Source of the DNA: Asaia bogorensis | GTDB taxonomy: Bacteria; Pseudomonadota; Alphaproteobacteria; CACIAM-22H2 | Reading direction: 5' to 3' | DNA length: 64,000 nucleotides | Assembly (NCBI GenBank): GCA_945901855.1 | Contig: CAMDLT010000011.1 | Span: forward strand, 1 to 64,000 | Shown: positions 48,573-58,302 of the stretch, one piece after another | Layout: each line of letters starts with the position of its first letter | Position numbering within the stretch: position 1 is the stretch's first letter | The notes under the pieces: model-generated | Told to the model about the DNA's origin: nothing | Databases searched by the model: none | What the model saw: the letters and a program-made list of their open reading frames with translations, nothing else | Translations under genes and position numbers: made by a program

Positions 48573-49134
48573 GGGCGTCGACAAACGCCGCCACCGCATC
48601 GGCGAGCGCACCGCTATTGTCGATATGGATGGCGCCCGGAATGTCGCCTTCGAGCGCTGCGCCACGCGCCAGACGCGCCTCGATTTCGGCCGCCGGTTCG
48701 CGCCCGCGCGCGGCAAGACGTGTCGCCAGCACCGCGTGCGTCGCGTCGATCAGCACCGGGATTGCGCCGACTTTGCCCGGATCACCGGCCGCAAAATGCG
48801 CGCGGCTGCCGGAGACGACGACCGTCAATCCGGCCGTACGCCACAATTCGATCTCGCGGCCGATCGCGTAGTCCACGTCGCGCGCGCGCCAGTCGAACGC
48901 GAATAGGTTGGCAGCTTTGCGTTCAGCGAACGCCGCACGCGACAGCGGCACAAAAATCTCGTCGTCTGGTACCAGCGGACGCGTAATGTAGCGGTTGGCG
49001 AACGCAAAACCGTGCCCTTCGAGAATCTCGCGCGCCGCCCGCAGCAGCGTATCTTTGCCCGCCCCCGAAGGCCCCATTGTGTAGATGAGCGCGCCCGTCA
49101 AACCACGCGGCGCCCTTCGCGCCAAGTCTCGCAA
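48541..49134 (-). CDS. phnN: Ribose 1,5-bisphosphate phosphokinase
   Basis: LIYTMGPSGAGKDTLLRAAREI; end of phn operon; start codon may be internal. Confidence 0.9.
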   Translation of the reverse strand: MRDLARRAPRGLTGALIYTMGPSGAGKDTLLRAAREILEGHGFAFANRYITRPLVPDDEIFVPLSRAAFAERKAANLFAFDWRARDVDYAIGREIELWRTAGLTVVVSGSRAHFAAGDPGKVGAIPVLIDATHAVLATRLAARGREPAAEIEARLARGAALEGDIPGAIHIDNSGALADAVAAFVDALKTIRAKSDA

Positions 49135-50252
49135 ATCTGCGCGATATCGCCCGAGATGCGCGCGCGCACCAGATCGGCCCGCAAGCCTGGCGCAATCTCG
49201 CCGCGATCGACAAGCCCAACGGATCGCGCAGGGTTAAGGCTGATCATGCGGATGGCGCCCGCCATATCAATGCCGATTCCGGCACCGGCGAGTTTCAATG
49301 CTGCAGGCAGAATGCTGGCGGGCACGTAATCGGACGATACGATGTCGACATGGCCGTTGCGCGCGAGATCGATCGCCGCAACATTGCCCGAATGCGACCC
49401 GCCGAGCACCAGATTGGGCCCGCCGATCAGCACGGCCAAGCCCGCTTCGTGCGATGCGGCAGCGGCTTGCGGCGTCGTCGGGAACTCGGCGATTTTCATT
49501 CCGTCGCGAATGGCCTCCTCGACATGCGGGATCGTCGCATCGTCGTGGCTGGCAAGGGCGATGCCCTTGCGCTGCGCGTGCGCGACCAGCACGCGGCGGT
49601 TTTCGACCGCGTAGGCGTCGTGCATGCGATGGCGCTCGGCGACAAACTCGCGAAAAGCTTCGTCGGTCATCGCGTATTTTTTGGTGTAATAGAGCCGGAG
49701 TTTGCTTTCGTCGATGAATTGGCGCTGGCCGGGCGTGTGATCCATGATCGATGCCAGCCGCACCTCGGGAAACTCCATCATGCGCACCGCGAGCGCTTCG
49801 ACGTTCGGATACGTCACTTCGCAGCGCACATGAATAAGGTGTTCGGCGCGCAACGCCCCTGCATCGGCCGTCGCGATGAGGGCCGCGTGCATGCGTTCGA
49901 GGTTTTCCACACGGTCGCTGCGCTCGAACACGTCGCCGAGCCCCACCGCGTCGAACACCGTGACGATGCCCGCCGCAGCGATCTGCGCGTCGTGCGCGAT
50001 CACCGCTTGCTCGGCCGGCCAGCGCACTCCGGGGCGCGGCCCCATGTGTTTTTCCAGATTGTCGGTGTGCAGTTCGACAAAACCGGGCAACAGCCAGTCG
50101 CCGTCGAGATCGGTGCCCGACTTGCTGCCGTTTGGGTCGATGTCGGCGATTTTCCCGTCGCGTACCTGGACGCTCGCGTTTTCGAGCACGCGGTCGCGCA
50201 GCACGACGCGCGCGTTGCGGAAGATCGTTTCGCCCGTCGATTCGTGCGTCAT
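49098..50252 (-). CDS. phnM: C-P lyase pathway triphosphate diphosphatase
   Basis: MTHESTGETIFRNARVVLRDRVLENASVQVRDGKIADIDP...DGDWLLPGFVELHTDNLEKHMGPRPGVRWP. Confidence 0.96.
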   Translation of the reverse strand: MTHESTGETIFRNARVVLRDRVLENASVQVRDGKIADIDPNGSKSGTDLDGDWLLPGFVELHTDNLEKHMGPRPGVRWPAEQAVIAHDAQIAAAGIVTVFDAVGLGDVFERSDRVENLERMHAALIATADAGALRAEHLIHVRCEVTYPNVEALAVRMMEFPEVRLASIMDHTPGQRQFIDESKLRLYYTKKYAMTDEAFREFVAERHRMHDAYAVENRRVLVAHAQRKGIALASHDDATIPHVEEAIRDGMKIAEFPTTPQAAAASHEAGLAVLIGGPNLVLGGSHSGNVAAIDLARNGHVDIVSSDYVPASILPAALKLAGAGIGIDMAGAIRMISLNPARSVGLVDRGEIAPGLRADLVRARISGDIAQICETWREGRRVV

Positions 50253-50959
50253 GCGGCAATCCTTGCGGGTTCGACATGCAGCGTGCGGGTACCGACCGCG
50301 TCCGCCATATCGTGATCGTGGAACACGCCAAGCACGGCGGCACCGCGCGCTTTGGCGCCGTCGATAAGCGCAGCGACCCGGCGCCGATTTTCGGCATCGA
50401 GCGCCGAAGTCGGCTCGTCGAGCAGCATCACCGGATATTCGACTGCAAAGCCGCGCGCAAGATTGACGCGCTGCTGCTCGCCACCCGAAAACGTGGCGGG
50501 CGGCAGGTCCCACATGCGCTCGGAAATGCCAAGCGACGCGAGCAGCGCGCCGGCGCGTTCGCTGGCACGGTTTTCGTCCCAGCCGATGCGGCGCAGCGGC
50601 TCGGCGACCACGTCGCGCGCACCGACGCGCGGAATTGCGCGCAAGAACTGGCTCACATAGCCAAACACGCGGCGGCGCAGATCGAGGATCGTGCGGTGGT
50701 TGGCCCCGACGATCTGGACTTCGCGGGCGCCGTCGTCCAGCAAAATCGAGCCCGCGTCGGCAAGATAGTTTCCGTAGACGCAGCGCAGCAGCGTGGATTT
50801 GCCCGCCCCCGAGGGGCCTGCGAGCACAAGGCACTCGCCCGCAAACGCGTCGAGCGAGACTCCGGACAGGACCGGCAGCTCGATGCCGCTGCGATTGTGC
50901 AGCGTGAAGCTCTTGTGCAAGTCGCGCACGGCGAGAAGTTTGGTTTCAGTCGCGTTCAT
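50249..50959 (-). CDS. phnL: Phosphonate C-P lyase system protein PhnL
   Basis: ABC ATPase: LAGPSGAGKSTLLRCVYGNYLADAGSI, SQFLRAIPRVGARDVVAEPL. Confidence 0.95.
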   Translation of the reverse strand: MNATETKLLAVRDLHKSFTLHNRSGIELPVLSGVSLDAFAGECLVLAGPSGAGKSTLLRCVYGNYLADAGSILLDDGAREVQIVGANHRTILDLRRRVFGYVSQFLRAIPRVGARDVVAEPLRRIGWDENRASERAGALLASLGISERMWDLPPATFSGGEQQRVNLARGFAVEYPVMLLDEPTSALDAENRRRVAALIDGAKARGAAVLGVFHDHDMADAVGTRTLHVEPARIAA

Positions 50960-51741
50960 ATCTGCAGCACCGAAGAAACGAGCAATTGGGCATAGGCGCT
51001 TTGCGGATCGTCGAGCACTTGGTCGACGAGCCCGAGTTCGATCGCTTTGCCGTCTTTCATGACCAGCAAGCGGTCGGCGAGCGACCGCGCGACGGCCAGA
51101 TCGTGTGTCACGAGCACGGCCGCAAGCCCCAGATCGCGCACGAGCACGCGCAGCATATCGAGCAAACGCGCTTGCACCGACACGTCGAGCCCACCGGTCG
51201 GCTCGTCCATGAAAACTAGGCGCGGCTTGGTCACGAGATTGCGCGCGATTTGCAGACGCTGCTGCATACCGCCCGAAAATTGCGACGGCCGATCGTCGAT
51301 GCGCGCCTGCGAGATCTCCAGCCGTTCGAGCCAATCGCTCGCTTCGGCGCGGATGTTGCCGTAGTGCCGCGCTCCCAGGGCCATCAAGCGCTCGCCCACA
51401 TTCGCGCCCGCCGACACGCCGAAACGCAAGCCGTCGCGCGGGTTCTGGTGGACAAGCCCCCATTCGGTGCGCTGCAAGCGCTTCAGCACCGTCTCGTCGC
51501 ACGCGGCGATGTCGATCTCGCGGCCGTCCGCGCGGCGATAGAAGGCGCTGCCACCGTCGATTGGCATCTGGCCCGACAGGCATTTGAGCAGACTGGTTTT
51601 GCCCGCCCCCGACTCGCCGACGACGGCCAGCACTTCGCCCGGCCAAAGATCGAACGCAATGTCGTCGCACACGGCGCGGCGGCCAAAAAATTTGCGCAAG
51701 CCTTCGACGCGCAAGATCGGCTGGTCGTCCAAGCTGCTCAT
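50956..51741 (-). CDS. phnK: Phosphonate C-P lyase system protein PhnK
   Basis: ABC ATPase: VVGESGAGKTSLLKCLSGQMPIDGGSAFY...EWGLVHQNPRDGLRFGVSAGANVGERLM. Confidence 0.95.
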   Translation of the reverse strand: MSSLDDQPILRVEGLRKFFGRRAVCDDIAFDLWPGEVLAVVGESGAGKTSLLKCLSGQMPIDGGSAFYRRADGREIDIAACDETVLKRLQRTEWGLVHQNPRDGLRFGVSAGANVGERLMALGARHYGNIRAEASDWLERLEISQARIDDRPSQFSGGMQQRLQIARNLVTKPRLVFMDEPTGGLDVSVQARLLDMLRVLVRDLGLAAVLVTHDLAVARSLADRLLVMKDGKAIELGLVDQVLDDPQSAYAQLLVSSVLQI

Positions 51742-52607
51742 TCGGCGGCTTCCTTTGTTTCGTCGCGCGGACCGTGGCCCGCTTCGCGGCGCGTGGCGCA
51801 ATGGTCGCTGTCGGAACACACGAACATGCGCCCGCCTTGGTCGTCGGTCACGACCTCGTCAAGAAACGAATCGTGCGCGCCGCACAAAGCGCAACTCTCC
51901 GTCCAGCTTTCGATGCGAAACGGGTGGTCTTCGAAATCGAGCGAGCGCACGGGCGTGTAGGGCGGCACGGCGTAGATGCGCTTTTCGCGCCCCGCACCGA
52001 ACAGCATCAAAGCCGGATTGCGGTCGAGCTTGGGATTGTCGAATTTTGGAATCGGCGACGGTTTCATCAGATAGCGCCCGTCGACGATGACCGGATAGTC
52101 GTAGCCGGTGGCGATCTGGCCGAAGCGCGCAACGTCCTCGTAGAGTTTCACATGCATGACCGAATAGTCGGCATTCGCATGCATGCGCCGTGTTTCGGCC
52201 TCGCGCGGCTCGAGCCAGCGCAGCGGTTCCGGAATCGGCACCTGGAAGACCATGATCTGGTCTTCGCGCAGTCGGCCTTCGGGGATGCGATGGCGCGTTT
52301 GGATGATCGTGGCGTCGGCCGTGCGCGTGGTCGTTGCAACGTCGGTCGTGTTGGCGAACAGTCGGCGGATCGACACGGCATTTGTCGTATCGTCCGCCCC
52401 CTGGTCGATGACCTTCAGCACGTCGTTGCGCCCGACGATTGCGGCCGTCACTTGGATTCCGCCCGTCCCCCAGCCGTAGGGCAGCGGCATTTCGCGACTG
52501 GCGAACGGCACCTGGTAACCCGGAATCGCCACCGCCTTCAGCAGCGAGCGGCGGATCATGCGTTTGGTCTGTTCGTCCAAATACGCAAAGTTATAGCCTT
52601 CGATCAT
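51738..52607 (-). CDS. phnJ: Carbon-phosphorus lyase core protein PhnJ
   Basis: MIEGYNFAYLDEQTKRMIRRSLLKAVAIPGYQVPFASREMPLPYGWGTGGIQ...SCALCGAHDSFLDE. Confidence 0.97.
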   Translation of the reverse strand: MIEGYNFAYLDEQTKRMIRRSLLKAVAIPGYQVPFASREMPLPYGWGTGGIQVTAAIVGRNDVLKVIDQGADDTTNAVSIRRLFANTTDVATTTRTADATIIQTRHRIPEGRLREDQIMVFQVPIPEPLRWLEPREAETRRMHANADYSVMHVKLYEDVARFGQIATGYDYPVIVDGRYLMKPSPIPKFDNPKLDRNPALMLFGAGREKRIYAVPPYTPVRSLDFEDHPFRIESWTESCALCGAHDSFLDEVVTDDQGGRMFVCSDSDHCATRREAGHGPRDETKEAAE

Positions 52608-53677
52608 TCGGCGGCCTCGCGCGTGGTATCGGCGCGGATGCGCCGAATGAGATTGAGTTCGGACTGGAAGTCCACGTAATGCGGCAGTTTCAGATGCTGC
52701 ACGAAGCCCGAGGCTTCGACATTGTCGGCGTGCGAGAGCACGAATTCCTCGTCCTGGGCGGGCGAGGTGCGTTCTTCGCCCAGTTCGCCCGCGCGCAGCG
52801 AGCGGTCGACAAGCGCCATTGCCATCGCTTTGCGTTCGCTTTCGCCGAACACGAGCCCGTAGCCGCGCGTAAACTGGGCGGGGACGTCGCGCGAGCCCTG
52901 GAACTGGTTGATCATCTCGCACTCGGTTACGCGCGCTTCGCCGATGCAAACGGCAAAGCCGAGTTCCTCGGGCACGATTTCGATCTCGACATCGCCGATA
53001 CGAATTTCGCCCGCAAACGGATGCGTCGACGAATAGCCGCGCTGCGTAGAGTAGCCAAGCGCCAGCAAAAACCCTTCGTCGCCGCGTGCCAGATTCTGCA
53101 GCCGCAAGGCGCGTTCGGCCGGGAAGCGCAGCGGATCACGCGTGAGATCGGGCGGGCTCGCATCGGCAGTCTCGACGCGCTCGATCAGTCCTTCGCGGTC
53201 GAGAATATCGAGAGCGCGGGGACTGGGCGTCGATTCGGTTTGCGCCGCGGCAATCTGCGTCGGCGCCGATTCGGCGGCGAGTTTGAAGTCGAGCAGGCGG
53301 TGCGTGTAGTCGAATGTCGGTCCCAAAATTTGGCCGCCCGGCAAATCCTTGTAGGTCGCTGAAATGCGCCGAATCGGGCGCATCTTGTCGGTGTCGATGG
53401 GCAGACTTTCGGCCAAACGCGGCAAGGTCGTCCGATAGGCGCGCAGCAGAAAAATCGCTTCGACCAGATCGCCGCGCGCTTGCTTGATGGCAAGCGCCGC
53501 AAGTCCGCGATCGTAAAGCGAGCCTTCCGCCATCACGCGATCGACCGCGAGCGACATTTGCCCGTCGATCTGCGCCAGCGACAATTCGGGCGTTGCGGCG
53601 TCGCCACGCCGCGCCGCATTGAGCAGCGCGTGCGAAGCTTCGATGGCGCGCTCGCCGCCTTTGACTGCAACATACAT
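52604..53677 (-). CDS. phnI: C-P lyase complex protein PhnI
   Basis: MYVAVKGGERAIEASHALLNAARRGD...LAIKQARGDLVEAIFLLRAYRTTLPRL. Confidence 0.96.
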   Translation of the reverse strand: MYVAVKGGERAIEASHALLNAARRGDAATPELSLAQIDGQMSLAVDRVMAEGSLYDRGLAALAIKQARGDLVEAIFLLRAYRTTLPRLAESLPIDTDKMRPIRRISATYKDLPGGQILGPTFDYTHRLLDFKLAAESAPTQIAAAQTESTPSPRALDILDREGLIERVETADASPPDLTRDPLRFPAERALRLQNLARGDEGFLLALGYSTQRGYSSTHPFAGEIRIGDVEIEIVPEELGFAVCIGEARVTECEMINQFQGSRDVPAQFTRGYGLVFGESERKAMAMALVDRSLRAGELGEERTSPAQDEEFVLSHADNVEASGFVQHLKLPHYVDFQSELNLIRRIRADTTREAAE

Positions 53678-53680
53678 GGG

Positions 53681-54259
53681 CTAGACCTCCACGCGCGTTG
53701 TGCGCGGCAATGCGAGCACCGCGGCGCCCGCAACAAACACGATGTCGAGGCCGCGCGGGAAAATCTCGTGCAGCATGGCGCGTTCGGTCCAAAATTTGGG
53801 CGACAGTCCTGCTATTTGGGCCGTGTGCGCGGTCTCGATCCCAGGCCCGCGCAGCACAAGCGGCCCGGGCGCTGCAATATGCGGCACCTCAATCACCAGC
53901 GTGCTCGATCGATCGGGATATTCGTTGGTTCCGGCATCAAGCTCCGCGAGGGCCGGACACTCGGCTGCCATCGCGAACGCAAAACGCGACATGCCCGCAG
54001 TGGCGACTATTTTCGCGCCGCAATGGAAGCGCACCCAGTCGGCTGCGGGCACGCAAGACGCGCTCAGCCACACGGGCGTGTCGATATCGGCAAGCGCAAG
54101 CGCAATGGCGGCCGCGGCGATGCCAAATCCGGCGGGCGCTTTGACAGGGGCTGCGAACGTCACAACGCGACCCGGACGCGCCATCGCATCGAGCAGGGCG
54201 CGAAAAGCAGTCTGCGAGTCGGCAACGGGATCTGCAAAACCGGCTTCGAGGGAATCCAT
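53681..54259 (-). CDS. phnH: C-P lyase complex protein PhnH
   Basis: GFADPVADSQTAFRALLDAMARPGRVV...GPGI; operon position. Confidence 0.94.
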   Translation of the reverse strand: MDSLEAGFADPVADSQTAFRALLDAMARPGRVVTFAAPVKAPAGFGIAAAAIALALADIDTPVWLSASCVPAADWVRFHCGAKIVATAGMSRFAFAMAAECPALAELDAGTNEYPDRSSTLVIEVPHIAAPGPLVLRGPGIETAHTAQIAGLSPKFWTERAMLHEIFPRGLDIVFVAGAAVLALPRTTRVEV

Positions 54260-54262
54260 CGG

Positions 54263-54715
54263 CTACTCCCGAACCATCGTGAAAAAATCGACCTTGCTGG
54301 TCGCGGCGTGCGCCGCTTGGCGGGCGACCCGAATTGCCTGAATCGCCGCAAGATTCGCCACCTGTCGGCGAGCGGCGTCGTGGCCGCGCTGCAGCAACGC
54401 ATCGAACATGGCCGCGTGTTCGGCCTGCTGCTTGTCGCGGCCCATCACATAGCCAAAGCCCATCGGGCCTTTGTCGTCGAACCGCACGACGCAGCGCGTG
54501 ACCGTCGCCTCGCCGAAATTGAATGCAGCGCCGCGTCCGCCAATGCGCCCACGCAACAAAGCCAGACCTGTTTCAGGCGGCCGTACGAAATTCGCAGCCG
54601 GCTGGGGTCCCAACGCAGCATAGGCCGCAGCAAGTTCGGTTGCCGCGGCTTTGGCCAGCACGCCCATCCAGCGCTGGCGTTCGTCAGGGACGGCTGTTGG
54701 CGTCATGTCTGTCAT
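54263..54715 (-). CDS. phnG: C-P lyase complex protein PhnG
   Basis: RQRWMGVLAKAAATELAAAYAALG...GRIGGRGAAFNFGEATVTRCVVRFDDKGPMGFGYVMGRD; start codon ambiguous (54706 or 54715). Confidence 0.93.
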   Translation of the reverse strand: MTDMTPTAVPDERQRWMGVLAKAAATELAAAYAALGPQPAANFVRPPETGLALLRGRIGGRGAAFNFGEATVTRCVVRFDDKGPMGFGYVMGRDKQQAEHAAMFDALLQRGHDAARRQVANLAAIQAIRVARQAAHAATSKVDFFTMVRE

Positions 54716-54730
54716 TTTTGTGTCATCCAA

Positions 54731-54744
54731 CTTGTCTATACAAG
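54731..54744. promoter_or_regulatory. Candidate PhnF (GntR/HutC) operator CTTGTCTATACAAG
   Basis: Near-perfect palindrome in the phnG/phnF divergent intergenic region. Confidence 0.65.
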
Positions 54745-54768
54745 AATCTTGTAAGCACTTAACCAACA

Positions 54769-54782
54769 CTTATCTAGACAAG
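54769..54782. promoter_or_regulatory. Candidate PhnF operator CTTATCTAGACAAG
   Basis: Second copy of the same palindrome 38 bp away. Confidence 0.65.
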
Positions 54783-54855
54783 ATGATGCCTACGCGACTA
54801 GCGTGTTTGGAAGAAGTTTTTGTGGCGCTTTGCAGACGCGCCCCTCGAGGCACCG

Positions 54856-55587
54856 ATGGCAGACCCGATTTTTGGCGACGATACGAGCCCGGCCGTGTGG
54901 AAGCGCATCGAGGAGGCGCTGTTCCGCGAAATAGCCGCGCGCGGCAACAAACCCGGCGAAAAGCTCGACTCCGAAGGCGCGCTTGCGCGTCGGTTCGGGG
55001 TGAACCGCCACACGATCAGGCGCGCGATCGGCGGACTGGTACAGCGCGGGCTGGTGCGCGTGGAACAGGGACGCGGATCGTTTCTGGTCGGCGCAGCAGT
55101 CGATTACGCGCTGGGTCCGCGCACGCGCTTTTCCGAGAATTTGCTGCGCCAAGGGCGCGCACCGCGCCACGAGATTTTGGGCATCGTCGATATCTACGCG
55201 TCCAAGCCGATTGCCAAGGCGCTCGAACTGCGCGTCGGCCGACCGGTCGTGGCGTGGCGCGCGGTCGGCAGTGCCGACAACAGCCCAACGAGCTACGCGC
55301 TGCATTATTTTCCGGCCGAGCGCCTGCCCGGCATCGGGGAAGCGCTGCGCACGCATCGCTCCATCAGCAAGGCGCTGGCGACATTGGGCCATGGCGACTA
55401 TCGGCGGAAGTCGACGCGCATAACCGCGCGCCTGGCCGAAGCCGACGAAATCGAGTTGCTGGGCCTTACATCCGCGCGGCCCGTACTTGTCTCGCAAAGC
55501 GTCAATGTGGCGCAAGACGGCGCGCCGATCGATTTTGGCATCACGAGTTTTGCCGCCGACCGGGTGCAACTGACGCTCGACATGTAG
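54856..55587 (+). CDS. phnF: GntR-family phosphonate regulator
   Basis: wHTH GEKLDSEGALARRFGVNRHTIRRAIGGLVQRGLVRVEQGRGSFL plus UTRA-type C-terminus; divergent from phnG. Confidence 0.93.
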   Translation: MADPIFGDDTSPAVWKRIEEALFREIAARGNKPGEKLDSEGALARRFGVNRHTIRRAIGGLVQRGLVRVEQGRGSFLVGAAVDYALGPRTRFSENLLRQGRAPRHEILGIVDIYASKPIAKALELRVGRPVVAWRAVGSADNSPTSYALHYFPAERLPGIGEALRTHRSISKALATLGHGDYRRKSTRITARLAEADEIELLGLTSARPVLVSQSVNVAQDGAPIDFGITSFAADRVQLTLDM

Positions 55588-55589
55588 GG

Positions 55590-56459
55590 CTAGCCCGCAA
55601 GCGCTTGCTTGCCGACCAGCTTTTCGCGCAACGCCCGCGACACCACGTCGATGATCGAGACCGTGACCAGAATCATGAGCACGATGAAACACACCTGGTC
55701 CCAGTCGTTGATGCGAATGCGGTCGGCGAGTGCGAGGCCAATGCCGCCCGCCCCCACCACGCCCAGCACCGTGGCAGAGCGCGTGTTGCTCTCGAAGTAA
55801 TAGAGCACGTTCGAAATGAACACGGGCAGCACTTGCGGCACGACCGAGAAGCGCATTTCGAGCAACGGGCTTGCGCCCGACGCCCGCACGCCGTCGCCCT
55901 GCTCGCGTTCGACGTTTTCGATCGCTTCCGAAAAAAGTTTCGACAATGTGCCGATGTCCGACAAGGCCAACGCCATGACGCCCGCAAACGGACCGAGACC
56001 CACTGCGCTTACGAATACAAGCGCCCAGATCAGCGCGTCGACGCCGCGAAACCCGTCGAGACTGCGCCGGATGCCGAAATGGAAAATGCGGTTCGACACG
56101 ATGTTGCGTGCCGCTAGAAAGCCGATCGGAACCGCGGCCAAGGCCGCAAGGCCCGTGCCCAAAAACGCCATGGCGAGTGTTTCGCCCATGCCGCTGAGGA
56201 AATACAGAAACCAACCGCCATGGCTCGGCGGAAACAGAAACTGGAACAGCCATCCGAGCTTGCCGAGACCTGCGAAGAAGCGGTCCCAGCCAATGCCCAT
56301 CCACCAGAAACCGAACACAACGAAGGCCGCGATCGCAACGAGCGTGGCAAACTGGTTGCGTTTGCGGCGCCGTTCGGCCTTGTAAATCAGGGGATAGCGA
56401 GCTTCCAACGTCGATATCTCGTTGGCATGCGGCAGTGCAGTTTCAATTCGCGGCGACAT
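55590..56459 (-). CDS. phnE: Phosphonate ABC transporter permease (PhnE copy 2)
   Basis: MSPRIETALPHANEISTLEARYPLIYKAERRRK...; EAA-loop ..ATVLGVVGAGGIGLALADRI. Confidence 0.93.
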   Translation of the reverse strand: MSPRIETALPHANEISTLEARYPLIYKAERRRKRNQFATLVAIAAFVVFGFWWMGIGWDRFFAGLGKLGWLFQFLFPPSHGGWFLYFLSGMGETLAMAFLGTGLAALAAVPIGFLAARNIVSNRIFHFGIRRSLDGFRGVDALIWALVFVSAVGLGPFAGVMALALSDIGTLSKLFSEAIENVEREQGDGVRASGASPLLEMRFSVVPQVLPVFISNVLYYFESNTRSATVLGVVGAGGIGLALADRIRINDWDQVCFIVLMILVTVSIIDVVSRALREKLVGKQALAG

Positions 56460-57334
56460 CAGTGGCGGCCCTCGCCCATCAAACCGGATCGCAACCGCTC
56501 GCACACCATGTCGATGGTCGCCACGGTCGCGATGATCATCAGCAAGATTGCCGAAATTTCGGGATAGATGAACTGGCGCACGGCCAGCAGCAGCTCTTCG
56601 CCGATGCCGCCCGCGCCGACAAACCCAAGCACGGCGGCCGAGCGCACGTTGATCTCGAAGCGCAGCAGCGCGTAGCTCACGTAGTTCGGCATCACTTGCG
56701 GCGACACGGCGAAAACCATCGTCTGCCACCACGAGCCGCCCGCCGACTGCACGCCCTCGACCGAGCGCGTATCGACGTTTTCGTTCACTTCCGCAAAGAG
56801 CTTGCCGAGCGCGCCGGTCGAATGGATGAAGATCGCCAGCATTCCCGGAAAAGCGCCCAACCCGAACGCAAACACGAAGATCAGCGCGTAGACCAGCTCG
56901 GGCACGGCGCGAAAGATTTCGAAGATCCGCCGGACGACCCACACGCTCTTGCGCGACGGATTGAGATTGGCGGACGCGTAGAAACAGCCAAGATAGGCCG
57001 CCCCAAACGCCAGCAACGTCGCAAGGCCTGCGATCAGAATCGTTTCGAACAGCAGCCGCAGCCAATGCCAGAAACCCCAATACCATTCGGCCATATCCGC
57101 GCCGAAAGTTTCGAGGCGCAAGACCGGCACGGTCCGCCAAATATAGGCCCAAGCCCCCGGCAGCCCTTCGATCAGGTTGCGCGGATTGACTTCGGCCATG
57201 TAGACCGACAATGCCGTCAAAACGAGGAGAACAAGACCGCCCAGCCAGAGCTGGCGCCGCTTGTCGCGGCGCTGGCTCTGCCAGGCGATCTCGAACCGAT
57301 CGACCGCGTCGGGTGCTGTCGCGGCAGCGCTCAT
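56459..57334 (-). CDS. phnE: Phosphonate ABC transporter permease (PhnE copy 1)
   Basis: MSAAATAPDAVDRFEIAWQSQRRDKRRQLWLGG...RSAAVLGFVGAGGIGEELLLAVRQF. Confidence 0.93.
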   Translation of the reverse strand: MSAAATAPDAVDRFEIAWQSQRRDKRRQLWLGGLVLLVLTALSVYMAEVNPRNLIEGLPGAWAYIWRTVPVLRLETFGADMAEWYWGFWHWLRLLFETILIAGLATLLAFGAAYLGCFYASANLNPSRKSVWVVRRIFEIFRAVPELVYALIFVFAFGLGAFPGMLAIFIHSTGALGKLFAEVNENVDTRSVEGVQSAGGSWWQTMVFAVSPQVMPNYVSYALLRFEINVRSAAVLGFVGAGGIGEELLLAVRQFIYPEISAILLMIIATVATIDMVCERLRSGLMGEGRH

Positions 57335-57341
57335 GGCCGCG

Positions 57342-58271
57342 TCAGGACGCGCGACGCTGGGCTTGGTTGAACTTGATCATCTCGATCACTTCCAAGTAGA
57401 GCGAGTGCTGGGCCGGCAGGAAGCCCTTCGAGTTGTTGGCGGTGATCTGCTTGAAACCTTCCGGATCGGCCGTCACGAATTCGAGCATCGCCTTGCGCAG
57501 GTCGTCGCGCATCGCTTGCGGCAGATCTTTGCGCACCACCCACGGGCTTTCCGGAATGTCGGGCGAGGTCCATACGACGCGCACCGAGTCCTTCGCGATC
57601 AGGTTTTTGTCCCACATGCGCTGGAATACGCTGTCGGTCGCCGAGCGGTACCACACGAAACCCGCATCGTACTGGCCATTGACGATGGCCAGCGCCACGT
57701 TGTCGTGGCTGCCGGCAAAGCCGGTGCGCGCGAAAAACGTGTTCGCGGGCGTGCCCGCTTTCGACAGGAAGTAGTTGGGGGCAACGAAGCCCGAGGCCGA
57801 GTTGGGATCGACGAGAGCAAGCGTCTTGCCGCGCAGATCTTCGATCTTCTGGGCCGGGCTGTCGCTGCGCACGATAATCACCGAACGATACGCCGCAACG
57901 CCGTTGATGTCGGTTTCGACGACGATCGGCTCGACATTGCCGTTCGTCACTTCGTAGGCGCGGGCGTACGAAGCGGGGCCGTGGAACGCCATTTCGACGC
58001 GCCGGGCGCGCTGGGCCTCGATGATGCCGGCATAGTCGGTCGCGGTGAAAAGCCGGACTTCGACGCCGAAGGTACGGCTAAGATACGCCTGCAATGCGGC
58101 ATAGCGGCTCATCACCGTCTGCTGGTTTTCGGCCGGGATTACTGCGACGTTGAGAACCGGGAACTGGGCGCGCCAGCTGGCCTGCGCTTGCGCGCGCGGC
58201 ACAGCAAAAGCGGGGGCGATCAAGGCGGCGCCGGCGGCGCCGGCGATCATTTGACGGCGTGTTGGTTTCAT
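57342..58271 (-). CDS. phnD: Phosphonate ABC transporter substrate-binding protein
   Basis: MKPTRRQMIAGAAGAALIAPAFAVPRAQAQASWRAQFPVLNVAVIPAENQQTVMSRYAALQAYLSRTFGVEVRLFTATDYAGIIEAQRARRVEMAFHGPASY. Confidence 0.95.
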   Translation of the reverse strand: MKPTRRQMIAGAAGAALIAPAFAVPRAQAQASWRAQFPVLNVAVIPAENQQTVMSRYAALQAYLSRTFGVEVRLFTATDYAGIIEAQRARRVEMAFHGPASYARAYEVTNGNVEPIVVETDINGVAAYRSVIIVRSDSPAQKIEDLRGKTLALVDPNSASGFVAPNYFLSKAGTPANTFFARTGFAGSHDNVALAIVNGQYDAGFVWYRSATDSVFQRMWDKNLIAKDSVRVVWTSPDIPESPWVVRKDLPQAMRDDLRKAMLEFVTADPEGFKQITANNSKGFLPAQHSLYLEVIEMIKFNQAQRRAS

Positions 58272-58302
58272 CGGGGAACTCCTCTTTGGCGGATTGGAAA
58301 TT

